From: Polynucleobacter meluiroseus
GTDB lineage: Bacteria; Pseudomonadota; Gammaproteobacteria; Burkholderiales; Burkholderiaceae
Reading direction: 5' to 3'
Length of the DNA stretch: 64,000 nt
NCBI GenBank assembly: GCA_945878885.1
Contig: CAMCUP010000007.1
Location: 1-64,000, forward strand
Position numbers and translations under genes: made by a program. The notes beneath the pieces are model-generated. The model searched no databases, was not told the origin of the DNA, and worked only from the letters and a program-made list of their open reading frames with translations. The stretch's first letter is position 1. Each line of letters opens with the position of its first letter. This document shows positions 16,285 to 24,465 of the stretch, piece after piece.

Positions 16285-18903
16285 CTAGTTTTTATCAATC
16301 ATTTTTTCTTGGCCGCCTGTTTCCACCAAAACCATTGGGCCACTAGGCAAGTCTGGCGCTGGCTTCGGCGTGCGCTTTGCTGGGGCTTTAATTGGTTCGG
16401 CGTTCATTTGCGTTTGCGCTTCAGCTAATTTAGTGGCATCGGTACCAACCCAAACCATGCCTGCAGATTCTACGACCTGTACTAATGGCGCTTCTTCAAG
16501 TCGTGAGAAAGCAACTCTAGGTAACTGAGGCGCTACCGCGGGGGGCAATGCGGCAGTGGGTATTGCGATAGATGCTGTAACTGCAGCAAGGGTAGTTTCA
16601 GTTGGAATAGGCGGAACACCACTTAAATTACTTTGCAGATCTTGCAAGGGTGCGGTAGCAGAATTGCCAGCCATCTGAACCATTCCTATTGGCGGCCAAG
16701 GGGCTGTTGTGCTGCTTGGTGCTGCGGCTGAGTGATCTGCTTTAGCGATTACTTCGTTAACCTCAGATTCATGACTCGTGGTTTCAGCAAGGTTATCACC
16801 GCGCTCACGTTGGCCACGGCCACGGCCACGGCGATTGCGACCACGTGGGCGATCTTCGCCATTAGCGGTAGCTACAGCTGTCTCAGGATTAGCACCTTCA
16901 GTAGTTGCTGCATTGCTTTGGCTTGCCTCAATTGAGTCATTGCCATTTGGATTTGCCAGACGCTCTGGTCGACTATTACGGTTGCGACCACCACGACCTT
17001 CTTGGCGGGGTTTTGCTTCACGCCCATTAGTCTCTGTATTAGCGCCAGCTTCGGCATTACCAGCCGCTGGACGTTCATTGCGACCACGGCGATTGCGACC
17101 ACGTTCATTGCCATTGCGGCCTTCACGTGCTCCGCTGGGACGAGGACGTGCTTCGGGTTTTGCCACAGTGATTTCAGGTGTTGAAGTAAATAGTTTCTTA
17201 ATAAAACCCATAAAACCACCAGAAGATTCAGCCACTGCTTTTTCGTTAGTAGCAGAAGCGCGGGCAGGACGGGGTTGGTTCATTGGCGCAGGTTGACTTG
17301 GTGTAATCCCTTTAACCGCAGCCTCGGGCTTTACTTTCACCTCTTCTTTGCGACTCACAATCGTATCCGCTTCTAATTCGGTAGCGGCTTCTTGCGCCAT
17401 GATGTAGCTGGCTTTTTGATCATCTAAACGGGGATCATCATGACGTAAGCGCTCTAATTTGTAATGGGGTGTTTCAAGATGTTTATTGGGAACCATCAAG
17501 ACATTGACCTTAAAGCGACTTTCAATTTTGATGACTTCAGCCCGTTTCTCATTGAGAAGGAAGGCGGCGACTTCAACTGGTACTTGCGTATGAATCGCTG
17601 CCGTATTGTCTTTCATCGCCTCTTCTTGGATGATGCGCAGCACTTGTAAGGCGGATGATTCGGTATCGCGAATATGGCCTGTACCGTTACAACGAGGACA
17701 GGTAACATGGCTACCTTCTGAGAGCGCTGGTCGCAAACGTTGCCGGGACATTTCCATTAGGCCAAATTTTGAAATTTTGCCCATTTGTACGCGGGCCCGA
17801 TCATGGCGTAAAGCATCGCGCAAACGATTTTCAACATCTTTTTGACTTTTTGCCGATTCCATATCGATAAAGTCGATGACGATTAAGCCGCCCAAATCGC
17901 GCAAACGCATTTGACGACCAATTTCTTCGGCTGCTTCTAGGTTGGTACGGGTGGCGGTTTCTTCAATATCGGAACCGCGTGTGGCACGAGCAGAATTGAC
18001 GTCTACTGAAACCAGGGCTTCAGTATGGTCGATCACAATGGCGCCACCCGAAGGCAACGGTACCGTGCGAGAGTACGCAGTTTCAATCTGATGCTCAATT
18101 TGAAAGCGGGAAAAGAGCGGCACATCGTCTTGATAGCGTTTGACGCGTGGTAAGTTATCGGGCATCACTACCGACATAAAGGCTTGCGCCTGTTCGAAAA
18201 TGTCGTCGGTATCAATTAGAATTTCGCCAATATCGGGTTGGAAATAATCGCGAATAGCACGAATCACTAAGCTAGATTCAAGATAAATTAAGAGCGGAGC
18301 CGAGTTGCTATTGGCAGCCTCATCAATGGCTTTCCAAAGTTGCATTAGGTAATTCAAGTCCCACTGTAATTCAACTGCATCTCGCCCAATGCCTGCGGTA
18401 CGAGCAATAATGCTCATGCCTTCAGGAACTTCAAGTTGCCCCATTGCTTCACGGAGTTCTTGACGATCTTCACCCTCAATGCGGCGGGATACACCACCAC
18501 CCCTAGGGTTATTGGGCATTAAGACAAGATAACGGCCAGCTAAAGAAATAAAAGAAGTGAGCGCTGCACCTTTTTGGCCCCGCTCTTCTTTTTCAATTTG
18601 AATAATAATTTCTTGGCCTTCGCGCAAGGCATCTTTGATCGATGCTGTACGCACGTCGACACCTTCTTTAAAGTAGGCACGAGCAACTTCTTTAAATGGC
18701 AAAAAGCCATGACGTTCTTCGCCGTAATTGACAAAGCAGGCCTCAAGCGAAGGTTCAATACGGGTGATTACCCCTTTATAAATATTGCCTTTGCGTTGCT
18801 CGCGGCCAGCAGACTCGATATCAATATCGATTAATTTTTGACCGTCGACAATCGCGACTCGCAACTCTTCTTGTTGAGTTGCATTAAACAGCATGCGTTT
18901 CAT
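16285..18903 (-). CDS. rne: Ribonuclease E
   Basis: RNase E is the main endoribonuclease for mRNA decay and rRNA/tRNA processing and the degradosome scaffold. From ATG 18903 the protein is 872 residues and begins MKRMLFNATQQEELRVAIVDG, matching E. coli Rne. The upstream in-frame extension to 18969 is not supported, whereas this ATG has GGAGAG four bases upstream. The catalytic half has an S1 domain (about 36-120), catalytic Asp regions LVSVDVNSAR and IVIDFIDME, and a zinc link CPRCNGTG. The C-terminal half is disordered and rich in NRRGR repeats, as in RNA-binding regions. Confidence 0.97.
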   Translation of the reverse strand: MKRMLFNATQQEELRVAIVDGQKLIDIDIESAGREQRKGNIYKGVITRIEPSLEACFVNYGEERHGFLPFKEVARAYFKEGVDVRTASIKDALREGQEIIIQIEKEERGQKGAALTSFISLAGRYLVLMPNNPRGGGVSRRIEGEDRQELREAMGQLEVPEGMSIIARTAGIGRDAVELQWDLNYLMQLWKAIDEAANSNSAPLLIYLESSLVIRAIRDYFQPDIGEILIDTDDIFEQAQAFMSVVMPDNLPRVKRYQDDVPLFSRFQIEHQIETAYSRTVPLPSGGAIVIDHTEALVSVDVNSARATRGSDIEETATRTNLEAAEEIGRQMRLRDLGGLIVIDFIDMESAKSQKDVENRLRDALRHDRARVQMGKISKFGLMEMSRQRLRPALSEGSHVTCPRCNGTGHIRDTESSALQVLRIIQEEAMKDNTAAIHTQVPVEVAAFLLNEKRAEVIKIESRFKVNVLMVPNKHLETPHYKLERLRHDDPRLDDQKASYIMAQEAATELEADTIVSRKEEVKVKPEAAVKGITPSQPAPMNQPRPARASATNEKAVAESSGGFMGFIKKLFTSTPEITVAKPEARPRPSGAREGRNGNERGRNRRGRNERPAAGNAEAGANTETNGREAKPRQEGRGGRNRNSRPERLANPNGNDSIEASQSNAATTEGANPETAVATANGEDRPRGRNRRGRGRGQRERGDNLAETTSHESEVNEVIAKADHSAAAPSSTTAPWPPIGMVQMAGNSATAPLQDLQSNLSGVPPIPTETTLAAVTASIAIPTAALPPAVAPQLPRVAFSRLEEAPLVQVVESAGMVWVGTDATKLAEAQTQMNAEPIKAPAKRTPKPAPDLPSGPMVLVETGGQEKMIDKN

Positions 18904-18990
18904 AATTCTCTCCAAATGGGGCAGGAGGTCGATGCGCGGCGCGATGGAGATGAAATTAGGAGCAACCAAAGAACTAGGTTCATTTGGCCC

Positions 18991-19053
18991 CTACAGGGCG
19001 TGGTTTAAAAGAGAACTAAGCTGTAAATCAGTTAGTTCGAATCGAGCCCCCAT
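18991..19053 (-). CDS. Leader mini-ORF 2 in rne 5' region (20 codons)
   Basis: The ATG overlaps the stop of mini-ORF 1 (TAATG) and runs 20 codons to TAG, reading MGARFELTDLQLSSLLNHAL. There is no independent Shine-Dalgarno sequence, so expression would depend on coupling. It could be chance. The stop-start overlap behind a strongly initiated ORF is what makes it worth listing. Confidence 0.3.
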   Translation of the reverse strand: MGARFELTDLQLSSLLNHAL

Positions 19054-19088
19054 TACTGGGAACTGTTGCCACACCGAACGCTCGCCAC
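19053..19088 (-). CDS. Leader mini-ORF 1 in rne 5' region (11 codons)
   Basis: GTG preceded by AAGGAGGGTAACT, the strongest Shine-Dalgarno sequence in the region, at near-ideal spacing. It reads MASVRCGNSSQ and stops at TAA. The ribosome binding site itself lies in a small hairpin (ACCCT paired with AGGGT), so access may be regulated. It could be a regulatory leader peptide for rne or a ribosome-loading site without peptide function. Confidence 0.35.
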   Translation of the reverse strand: MASVRCGNSSQ

Positions 19089-19307
19089 AGTTACCCTCCT
19101 TTAGGGTCATCAATGTAGGCGCGCGCCTGAAAACTGTCATCTAATCGCGGGTCGCGGCATACGGCACGCCAACCCTGCGCCTCGTTAAACAGGGGAGGGG
19201 CAACCCTGGGAGTCTATTTCTGATGGTTGACTCCAACGCCACGATTGGGTATTCAAGTGGATATTCTCAGGTGAGCCCAATCTGAGCCAATATTGGCTAG
19301 TGCCTTG

Positions 19308-19313
19308 ATTATA
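19308..19313 (-). promoter_or_regulatory. Candidate -10 of rne
   Basis: A consensus TATAAT on the minus strand about 400 bases upstream of the rne ATG. The -35 is weak. It would define the long leader. Confidence 0.5.
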
Positions 19314-19339
19314 AGGCAGAAGTTCATAATAACCTTCTG

Positions 19340-20329
19340 ATGACTTCCACTAATTCAAATAAAGCCTCTGCGGTACCTGCAGTAGTCTTGCAAACGATTG
19401 GCCCCGATGAAGCAGGTCAGCGGCTCGATAATTTTTTGTTGCGCTGGGCTAAAGGGGTACCTAAAAGCCATGTTTACCGGATTATTCGTTCGGGAGAGGT
19501 GCGGGTAAATAAAAAGCGGGCTGAGCCCACCACCCGACTTTCTGAAGGCGATATTGTGCGCTTACCACCAGTGAGAATAGCCTCGCCTGAGCGGGTGCAG
19601 TTGGGTCAAAACGCTCTTCGAGCGCAGCAATATGCGGCGCAAATGCCAATTCTGTATGAGGATGAAGTGCTCTTGGTGGTTGACAAGCCAGCTGGGTTGG
19701 CAGTACATGGCGGTTCAGGAATCGCCTTGGGCGTGATTGAAGCCCTCAGATTAACGCGTCCTGAGCTCAATTTTCTCGAACTAGTTCACCGCCTTGATCG
19801 CGATACCTCTGGGGTTTTGCTTCTTGCTAAGCGGCGTAGTGCTTTAGTTGAGATGCATCGTCAAATACGTGAAGGCTTAACCGATAAACGCTACTGGTTA
19901 TTGGCCCACGGCAAAATTGCACAAGGCGCCAAGGTGATACAACTCAAATTTCCTTTGCATAAGTATCTTTTAGCCAATGGTGAGCGGCGAGTTAGGGTGG
20001 CCGCCGAAGGTCTTCCTAGTCATACTGCGGTACGAGTGGCACAAGTACTTGAGGGCAATGCGGTCGCGATTAGTTTGGTAGAGGCGCAATTAAAAACTGG
20101 GCGCACCCATCAAATTCGAGTTCACTTGCAACGCATTGGGCATCCAATTTTAGGTGATGATAAATATGGGCTAGAGGAAGAGGACCAGCGCTTAAAGTCT
20201 AAACGACTGTATTTACATGCCCATTTGGTGGGGTTTACACATCCTCGCACCGGCGAAAAAATGCGCCTTGAATCGCCGATGCCAGCAGAGTTCAATGCCT
20301 TATTAAGGACCCTGAAGCTAGCCGTATAG
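19340..20329 (+). CDS. rluC: 23S rRNA pseudouridine synthase RluC
   Basis: RluC converts uridines 955, 2504 and 2580 of 23S rRNA to pseudouridine. The 329-residue protein has an S4 RNA-binding domain (about 24-85; LDNFLLRWAKGVPKSHVYRI) and the RluA-family catalytic motif HRLDRDTSGVLLLAK near 146-160. A later GRTHQIRVHLQ segment is also present. RluC next to rne in divergent orientation is the usual arrangement, which supports RluC over RluA or RluD. It starts at ATG with CATAAT nine bases upstream and no clear Shine-Dalgarno sequence, so the leader is very short or absent. Confidence 0.93.
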   Translation: MTSTNSNKASAVPAVVLQTIGPDEAGQRLDNFLLRWAKGVPKSHVYRIIRSGEVRVNKKRAEPTTRLSEGDIVRLPPVRIASPERVQLGQNALRAQQYAAQMPILYEDEVLLVVDKPAGLAVHGGSGIALGVIEALRLTRPELNFLELVHRLDRDTSGVLLLAKRRSALVEMHRQIREGLTDKRYWLLAHGKIAQGAKVIQLKFPLHKYLLANGERRVRVAAEGLPSHTAVRVAQVLEGNAVAISLVEAQLKTGRTHQIRVHLQRIGHPILGDDKYGLEEEDQRLKSKRLYLHAHLVGFTHPRTGEKMRLESPMPAEFNALLRTLKLAV

Positions 20330-20425
20330 GATCCTAAGGCGACCGACGTTTTGGGCGATAAATCGGTATAGTGCAAATAATTAGTGTGATCTTAGTAAAT
20401 TGTTGCTTGGCGAAGGAATTACCGT

Positions 20426-21124
20426 TTGAATAAAATGTTACAAGTAGGGGCAGAGCGGCGTTACGATTTAATTATCTGGGATTGGGATGGCACAATCATG
20501 GATTCGACCCCAACGATCGTGCAATGCATTCAGCAGGCTTGCCGTGATCTTGACCTACCTGAACCCAATGATTCTTTAGCAAGCTCAGTGATTGGCTTAG
20601 GGATCAATGATTCCTTGCGACGCGCTGTGCCGAGTATTGCACCGGCACGTTATCCAGCTTTAGTTGACCGTTTTCGTTTTCATTATTTAGCGCGTGATCA
20701 CGAATTACACTTATTTTTGGGGGTGCGCGAATTGCTCGAGCACTTGCGTCAAGCCGGTTTTTTATTGGCCGTGGCTACCGGTAAATCACGTCGGGGTCTA
20801 GACCGTTCCTTAGGCTTTCATCAACTCGAGGAACTCTTTCATGCTAGCCGGACTGCCGATGAAACAGCCTCAAAACCAAATCCAGCAATGCTGTTAGAGT
20901 TATCCGATCTATTGCAAGTGCCTTTGCGGCGCATGCTGATGATTGGTGATACGACTCATGATTTATTGATGGCACAAAATGCGGGGGTCGATAGTGTGGG
21001 CGTAACTTATGGTGCCCACCCAGCAGAAGAGTTGCGCACCGCTAATGCCTTAGTATGTGTTGATAATGTGGGGCAACTAGCAGATTGGTGCAGTGCGCAT
21101 TTGTACGAACGTAGTTTGACCTAA
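20426..21124 (+). CDS. HAD-family hydrolase (phosphoglycolate phosphatase-like)
   Basis: This is a HAD-superfamily phosphatase of 232 residues (TTG start). Motif I is DWDGTIMDS with the nucleophile Asp near residue 16. Motif II is in LAVATGKSRRG, and motif III/IV in KPNPAML and MIGDTTHDL. The cap is alpha-helical, as in Gph-type enzymes. The substrate is not determinable. The TTG start has an AAGGAA eight bases upstream. An in-frame ATG three codons later is the alternative. It is followed 20 bases later by sppA, so both are likely co-transcribed with rluC. Confidence 0.85.
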   Translation: MNKMLQVGAERRYDLIIWDWDGTIMDSTPTIVQCIQQACRDLDLPEPNDSLASSVIGLGINDSLRRAVPSIAPARYPALVDRFRFHYLARDHELHLFLGVRELLEHLRQAGFLLAVATGKSRRGLDRSLGFHQLEELFHASRTADETASKPNPAMLLELSDLLQVPLRRMLMIGDTTHDLLMAQNAGVDSVGVTYGAHPAEELRTANALVCVDNVGQLADWCSAHLYERSLT

Positions 21125-21144
21125 ATAAGGGACGTAAAACAGCG

Positions 21145-22086
21145 ATGGATCAGAAAGAAAATTGGGAGCGACAGGCTCTTGAGCATTTACTACTTGAAAA
21201 TTTAAAAGAAAGCCGTAAGGCGCGTCGCTGGAAAACAATTTTTCGTTTAGCCTTGCTGGTTTTAGTCATCGGTATCATTTCGCAATTATTCGATTTGCAT
21301 CTACCAGGTCGGGGTATGGGGGTTGAAAAACATACTGCTTTAATCAGCTTAGATGGCATGATTTCACCGACCACTTCTGCCAATGCAGTTGATATCAATG
21401 CATCTCTTGATGCTGCTTTTGAAAATACCAACAGCGTGGGGGTAGTGTTGCGGATTAATAGTCCTGGTGGTTCACCAGTGCAAGCCGGCATGATTAATGA
21501 CGAAATTCGTCGCTTACGAGCCCTTTACCCACAAAAACCTTTTTATGTAGTGGTAGAAGATATTTGCGCTTCAGGCGGTTATTACGTAGCGGTAGCAGGC
21601 GACAAAATTTTAGTTGATAAGGCCAGCTTAATTGGTTCAATTGGTGTGGTAATGGAGGGCTTTGGGTTTACTGGCTTAATGGATAAATTGGGTATTTCAC
21701 GGCGCTTAATTACTGCTGGCTCAAATAAAGGCATGCTCGATCCTTTTAGCAAAGAAAATCCGCGGCAAGTTGAAATGGTGCAATCGATGCTAAATGAAAT
21801 TCATCAGCAATTTATTGAGGTGGTGAAAGCTGGTCGAGGCACGCGTTTAAAAGATAATGCAGAATTATTCTCTGGGCGCGTCTGGAATGGGGCGCAGGCA
21901 GTTGAATTAGGTTTGGCCGATGGTTTTGGTAGCGTTGATTCGGTGGCTCGCGATCTTTTAAAGGCCCCTGATATTTTGGACTACACCCTCAAAGAAAATT
22001 TTGCCGAGCGGGTTGCTAAAAAGTTTGGTGCTGAAATGGGCGCTTCGATGGGACAAGCGCTGATGAAAGATGCTAGCCTGAAATGA
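21145..22086 (+). CDS. sppA: Signal peptide peptidase SppA, S49 family
   Basis: This is a membrane-bound serine protease that degrades cleaved signal peptides. The 313-residue protein has one N-terminal transmembrane helix (about 31-48) and a single S49 domain. The catalytic Ser is in ICASGGYYVAVAGD near 140-153, and the catalytic Lys is expected in the TAGSNKGMLDPF region near 195-206. It is the short (36 kDa) single-domain form rather than the 67 kDa E. coli form. The gene runs tail to tail with the RsmI-like methylase. Confidence 0.92.
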   Translation: MDQKENWERQALEHLLLENLKESRKARRWKTIFRLALLVLVIGIISQLFDLHLPGRGMGVEKHTALISLDGMISPTTSANAVDINASLDAAFENTNSVGVVLRINSPGGSPVQAGMINDEIRRLRALYPQKPFYVVVEDICASGGYYVAVAGDKILVDKASLIGSIGVVMEGFGFTGLMDKLGISRRLITAGSNKGMLDPFSKENPRQVEMVQSMLNEIHQQFIEVVKAGRGTRLKDNAELFSGRVWNGAQAVELGLADGFGSVDSVARDLLKAPDILDYTLKENFAERVAKKFGAEMGASMGQALMKDASLK

Positions 22087-22109
22087 GCCGCCGTACTTTT
22101 GCCGTGATC

Positions 22110-22877
22110 TTACGCTAGCAATAAAAATATCGCTGGGCGGTTTTGTAATTCGACATAGGCATTTTCATTGGGTAAGCGTTTACGCCATTCGTTAATGGTA
22201 TGGGTCTGAATCGATTCGCTAGCTAAACTTAAATCGATACCAATACAGATACGAGTTGCGGGTGCGAGTGATTGCAAGCAAGCGGCAATCATCGCTGCAT
22301 TGCGATAGGGGGTTTCAATCCAAATTTGAGTTTGCTGTAAGCGTCGTGATTCTGTTTCTAATTGTTTTAAGCGAGCTAGGCGAGCTGCAGCTTGATGCGG
22401 TAAGTAACCCTGAAAAGCGAATTGTTGACCATTTAAACCGCTTGCCATCAAGCCCAATAAAATAGAGCTTGGCCCTACTAGTGGTTTGACGGGGGCACCT
22501 AGGCGATGTGCTGCCAAAATTAATTCTGCGCCAGGGTCTGCTACCCCAGGCACTCCAGCCTCCGACATTAATCCCATTGGGTGCCCAGCTAATAAAGCCT
22601 GCAACAATTTTTCGGGGTGTGTCGGTTCATTATATTTTGCTTGCTGGGTTAGACCACGCCACTCTTGCATTTCTATTTCTTGTAAGGGGGTGGAAAGGGG
22701 TACAAGTGAGTCAATGGCCTTTAAAAAAGCCCGCGCTGTTTTAGCATCCTCAACAATCCAATATTTTAATTTAGCCGCTTGCGCAATAGTGGCTGCAGGT
22801 AAAACCCATGGCAATTGTTCGGCACGACCTTCAGCTCCCAGGGTATTAGGAATCAAAAATAGTGTGCCGACTGCCAT
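22110..22877 (-). CDS. SAM-dependent methyltransferase of the tetrapyrrole/RsmI-like family
   Basis: A 255-residue tetrapyrrole-methylase-fold protein. The motifs LMSEAGVPGVADPG near 104-117 and KPLVGPSSILLGLMASGLNG near 131-150 correspond to the SAM-binding loops of RsmI. The N-terminus (LFLIPNTLG rather than VPTPIGNL) and shorter length separate it from true RsmI, so it is a paralog of unknown substrate. It starts the base after the maf stop codon, and the two are therefore tightly coupled. Confidence 0.8.
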   Translation of the reverse strand: MAVGTLFLIPNTLGAEGRAEQLPWVLPAATIAQAAKLKYWIVEDAKTARAFLKAIDSLVPLSTPLQEIEMQEWRGLTQQAKYNEPTHPEKLLQALLAGHPMGLMSEAGVPGVADPGAELILAAHRLGAPVKPLVGPSSILLGLMASGLNGQQFAFQGYLPHQAAARLARLKQLETESRRLQQTQIWIETPYRNAAMIAACLQSLAPATRICIGIDLSLASESIQTHTINEWRKRLPNENAYVELQNRPAIFLLLA

Positions 22878-23501
22878 TTAATTAGTACTACTCAATTTTT
22901 GAGCGGGTATGGCAAAACCTGCTTCACGTAATAAACCACTTAAAGCAATTAACGGTAAACCAATGAGTGCAGTGGGATCATCGCTTTGTACCGATTCTAG
23001 TAGACTAATACCAAGCCCTTCAACTTTTGCACTGCCAGCACAATCATAGGGTTGCTCGGCGTGTAAATAGGCCTCTAATAGGGCATCGGGTAGGTCGCGA
23101 AAGCGCACTGTAGTGAGCACACTAAGCGAAGTGTGCTGGTTATCGCGCATGAAACATAATGCGGTGTGAAACTGCACAGTATTGCCGCGCATTAACTGTA
23201 ATTGCGCAAACGCCCGCTCAAAATTACCCGGTTTACCGAGTACTGCCCCCGATAAGTCCGCCACTTGATCAGAGCCAATGATCCATGCACCAGGATGATG
23301 TATGGCAATTGCGGCAGCCTTCATTTGGGCTAAGCGTAAAGCCAGCGCAAGCGTGGTTTCTTGCGCCAAAGGGGTTTCATCAAGCGCTGGTGAATAGCAG
23401 GTGAAGGCTAGCCCCAAGCGTTCAAGTAATTGGCGGCGATAAATCGAGCTTGAAGCCAAAATCAATCGCGCAGGTTGCGCTGAGACTAGGTTAGTGGACA
23501 T
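22878..23501 (-). CDS. Maf-family nucleotide pyrophosphatase (YceF-like)
   Basis: Maf proteins hydrolyse non-canonical or modified nucleoside triphosphates. The 207 residues begin with the Maf signature LILASSSIYRRQLLERLGL near 13-31 and have WIIGSDQVADL near 73-83 and YDCAGSAKVEGLG near 151-163. This pattern fits the YceF (m7GTP) subgroup. Its position beside yceD-rpmF-plsX, here divergent, also favours YceF. The ATG lacks a strong Shine-Dalgarno sequence. Confidence 0.92.
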   Translation of the reverse strand: MSTNLVSAQPARLILASSSIYRRQLLERLGLAFTCYSPALDETPLAQETTLALALRLAQMKAAAIAIHHPGAWIIGSDQVADLSGAVLGKPGNFERAFAQLQLMRGNTVQFHTALCFMRDNQHTSLSVLTTVRFRDLPDALLEAYLHAEQPYDCAGSAKVEGLGISLLESVQSDDPTALIGLPLIALSGLLREAGFAIPAQKLSSTN

Positions 23502-23520
23502 GAAAATTTACGCCTTCAAT

Positions 23521-23532
23521 TAGACTAATGAG
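23521..23532 (+). promoter_or_regulatory. Candidate leaderless -10 for yceD
   Basis: TAGACT followed by six bases (AATGAG) and ATG. Upstream TGGACA lies 20 bases away, too far for an ideal -35. It shares the six-base spacing seen at other genes here. Confidence 0.35.
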
Positions 23533-24084
23533 ATGAATCGTAAACAAGTTTTACCTGAAGTTAAAATTTCTGCAAATCTATCTGCCCTTCGCGCAGTCGA
23601 TTTTTGTGCTGCAGAGACCTATCTTGGCACAGGCTTTTTGCCGCTGAAGGCCTTACCCCGCCTGGATTTAGAGCTTACGAATTGCGGTCCCGACGACGGT
23701 TTTGAATGGCATATACAAACCCAGTTCACTGCGGATGCCAGCGGCAAACCTGAGCAAACCTTGCTATTAAAGTTAAAAGGGCAAGTGCATTTGCCCTGCC
23801 AACGGTGTTTGCAAGCTTTTTTATTCCCTTTTAATGAGCAAGCCCTATTTCTTTTTGTGCCCAATGAAGCCGCTGCTGATGCCTATCCAATCGAAGATGA
23901 CCGACTTGAACCTTTGGTTGCAAGTCAGCATTTTGATCTATTGGGGCTGATAGAGGACGAGATTCTCTTGTCTTTGCCACTGGTGCCAAAACACCCCGAA
24001 GGGCATTGTGTCCCCAGCAATTTATTAAGGGGTCCTGATGAACCAGAAAACCCGTTTAAGGTCTTGAAAAATATCAAGAAATAG
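23533..24084 (+). CDS. yceD: YceD/DUF177 family protein (23S rRNA accumulation)
   Basis: YceD-family proteins precede rpmF in most bacteria and are needed for normal 23S rRNA levels. The 183-residue protein contains the DUF177 core LKLKGQVHLPCQRCLQAF near 76-93, with the two conserved cysteines, and a later EDEILLSLPLVPKHPEGHC segment near 140-158. It lies 109 bases upstream of rpmF, with the rpmF promoter in the gap. No catalytic motif is known. Confidence 0.9.
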   Translation: MNRKQVLPEVKISANLSALRAVDFCAAETYLGTGFLPLKALPRLDLELTNCGPDDGFEWHIQTQFTADASGKPEQTLLLKLKGQVHLPCQRCLQAFLFPFNEQALFLFVPNEAAADAYPIEDDRLEPLVASQHFDLLGLIEDEILLSLPLVPKHPEGHCVPSNLLRGPDEPENPFKVLKNIKK

Positions 24085-24161
24085 CCCTGTAACTGGGGGT
24101 TGATTCGGGCTTTGATGCCATTCAAAAATTGCCCAAAATCAAGTATTTACAGGCTTTTTTA

Positions 24162-24176
24162 TGCTAGAATGCCCCC
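24162..24176 (+). promoter_or_regulatory. Promoter of rpmF with extended -10 and GC-rich discriminator
   Basis: TGCTAGAAT (extended -10, TAGAAT at 24165-24170) is followed directly by GCCCCC. Nearly the same sequence precedes rpsF at 44931. A GC-rich discriminator is the hallmark of stringently controlled ribosomal promoters. The -35 is weak. Confidence 0.7.
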
Positions 24177-24193
24177 TTGTTTAGGAGTCAAAT

Positions 24194-24373
24194 ATGGCCG
24201 TTCAGCAGAATAAAAAATCCCCCTCTAAGCGTGGCATGCACCGCGCCCACGATTCTTTGACCGTTGGTGCATTGGCTGTTGAGGCCACCACCGGTGAAAC
24301 GCATTTACGTCATCACATTTCCCCCAACGGTTTTTACCGTGGCCGGAAAGTGGTTAAAACGAAGAACGATTAA
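24194..24373 (+). CDS. rpmF: 50S ribosomal protein L32
   Basis: L32 is a small large-subunit protein. The 59-residue product reads [20 protein letters not shown] at its start, the conserved L32 N-terminus, and ends in [11 protein letters not shown] ribosome binding site TTAGGAG precedes the ATG. The yceD-rpmF-plsX-fab order is universal in proteobacteria. A terminator follows at once. Confidence 0.97.
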   Translation: MAVQQNKKSPSKRGMHRAHDSLTVGALAVEATTGETHLRHHISPNGFYRGRKVVKTKND

Positions 24374-24393
24374 TTTGTACAACTAAATGATTG

Positions 24394-24421
24394 AAGCGGC
24401 TTTAAATTGGCCGCTTTTTTC
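24394..24421 (+). terminator. Intrinsic terminator after rpmF
   Basis: AAGCGGC pairs with GCCGCTT around a nine-base AT-rich loop and runs into six T. It separates rpmF from plsX, so the fab genes probably also need their own promoter or read-through. Confidence 0.9.
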
Positions 24422-24465
24422 TTGGCTTAACAAATTTGGCAACCCCAGCGCAGATTAATTCACTG

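Larger units (their letters stand above)
18904..19305 (-). promoter_or_regulatory. Long structured 5' leader of rne
   Basis: No gene encoding a conserved protein lies in these roughly 400 bases. On the minus strand the stretch contains several self-complementary segments: AGCCAATATTGGCT, GAGTC with GACTC, AGGCGCGCGCCT, and ACCCT with AGGGT. This fits a folded untranslated leader. In E. coli a 361-nt rne leader lets RNase E autoregulate its own mRNA, so a similar role here is plausible. Two minute ORFs lie inside it (listed separately). Confidence 0.65.

Noticed and set aside
16778..17296. 172-residue Arg/Pro-rich open frame on the plus strand
   Set aside because: It is antisense to the low-complexity NRRGR-rich tail of rne. 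Its composition is what the complementary strand of such codons produces, and no start signal or homology is seen.
18904..18969. Upstream extension of rne (22 residues)
   Set aside because: Not conserved. E. coli-type start MKRML at 18903 has a good ribosome binding site.
18893..19144. 83-residue plus-strand frame in the rne leader region
   Set aside because: It is antisense to the rne start and leader, has no ribosome binding site, and its sequence has no protein-like pattern.
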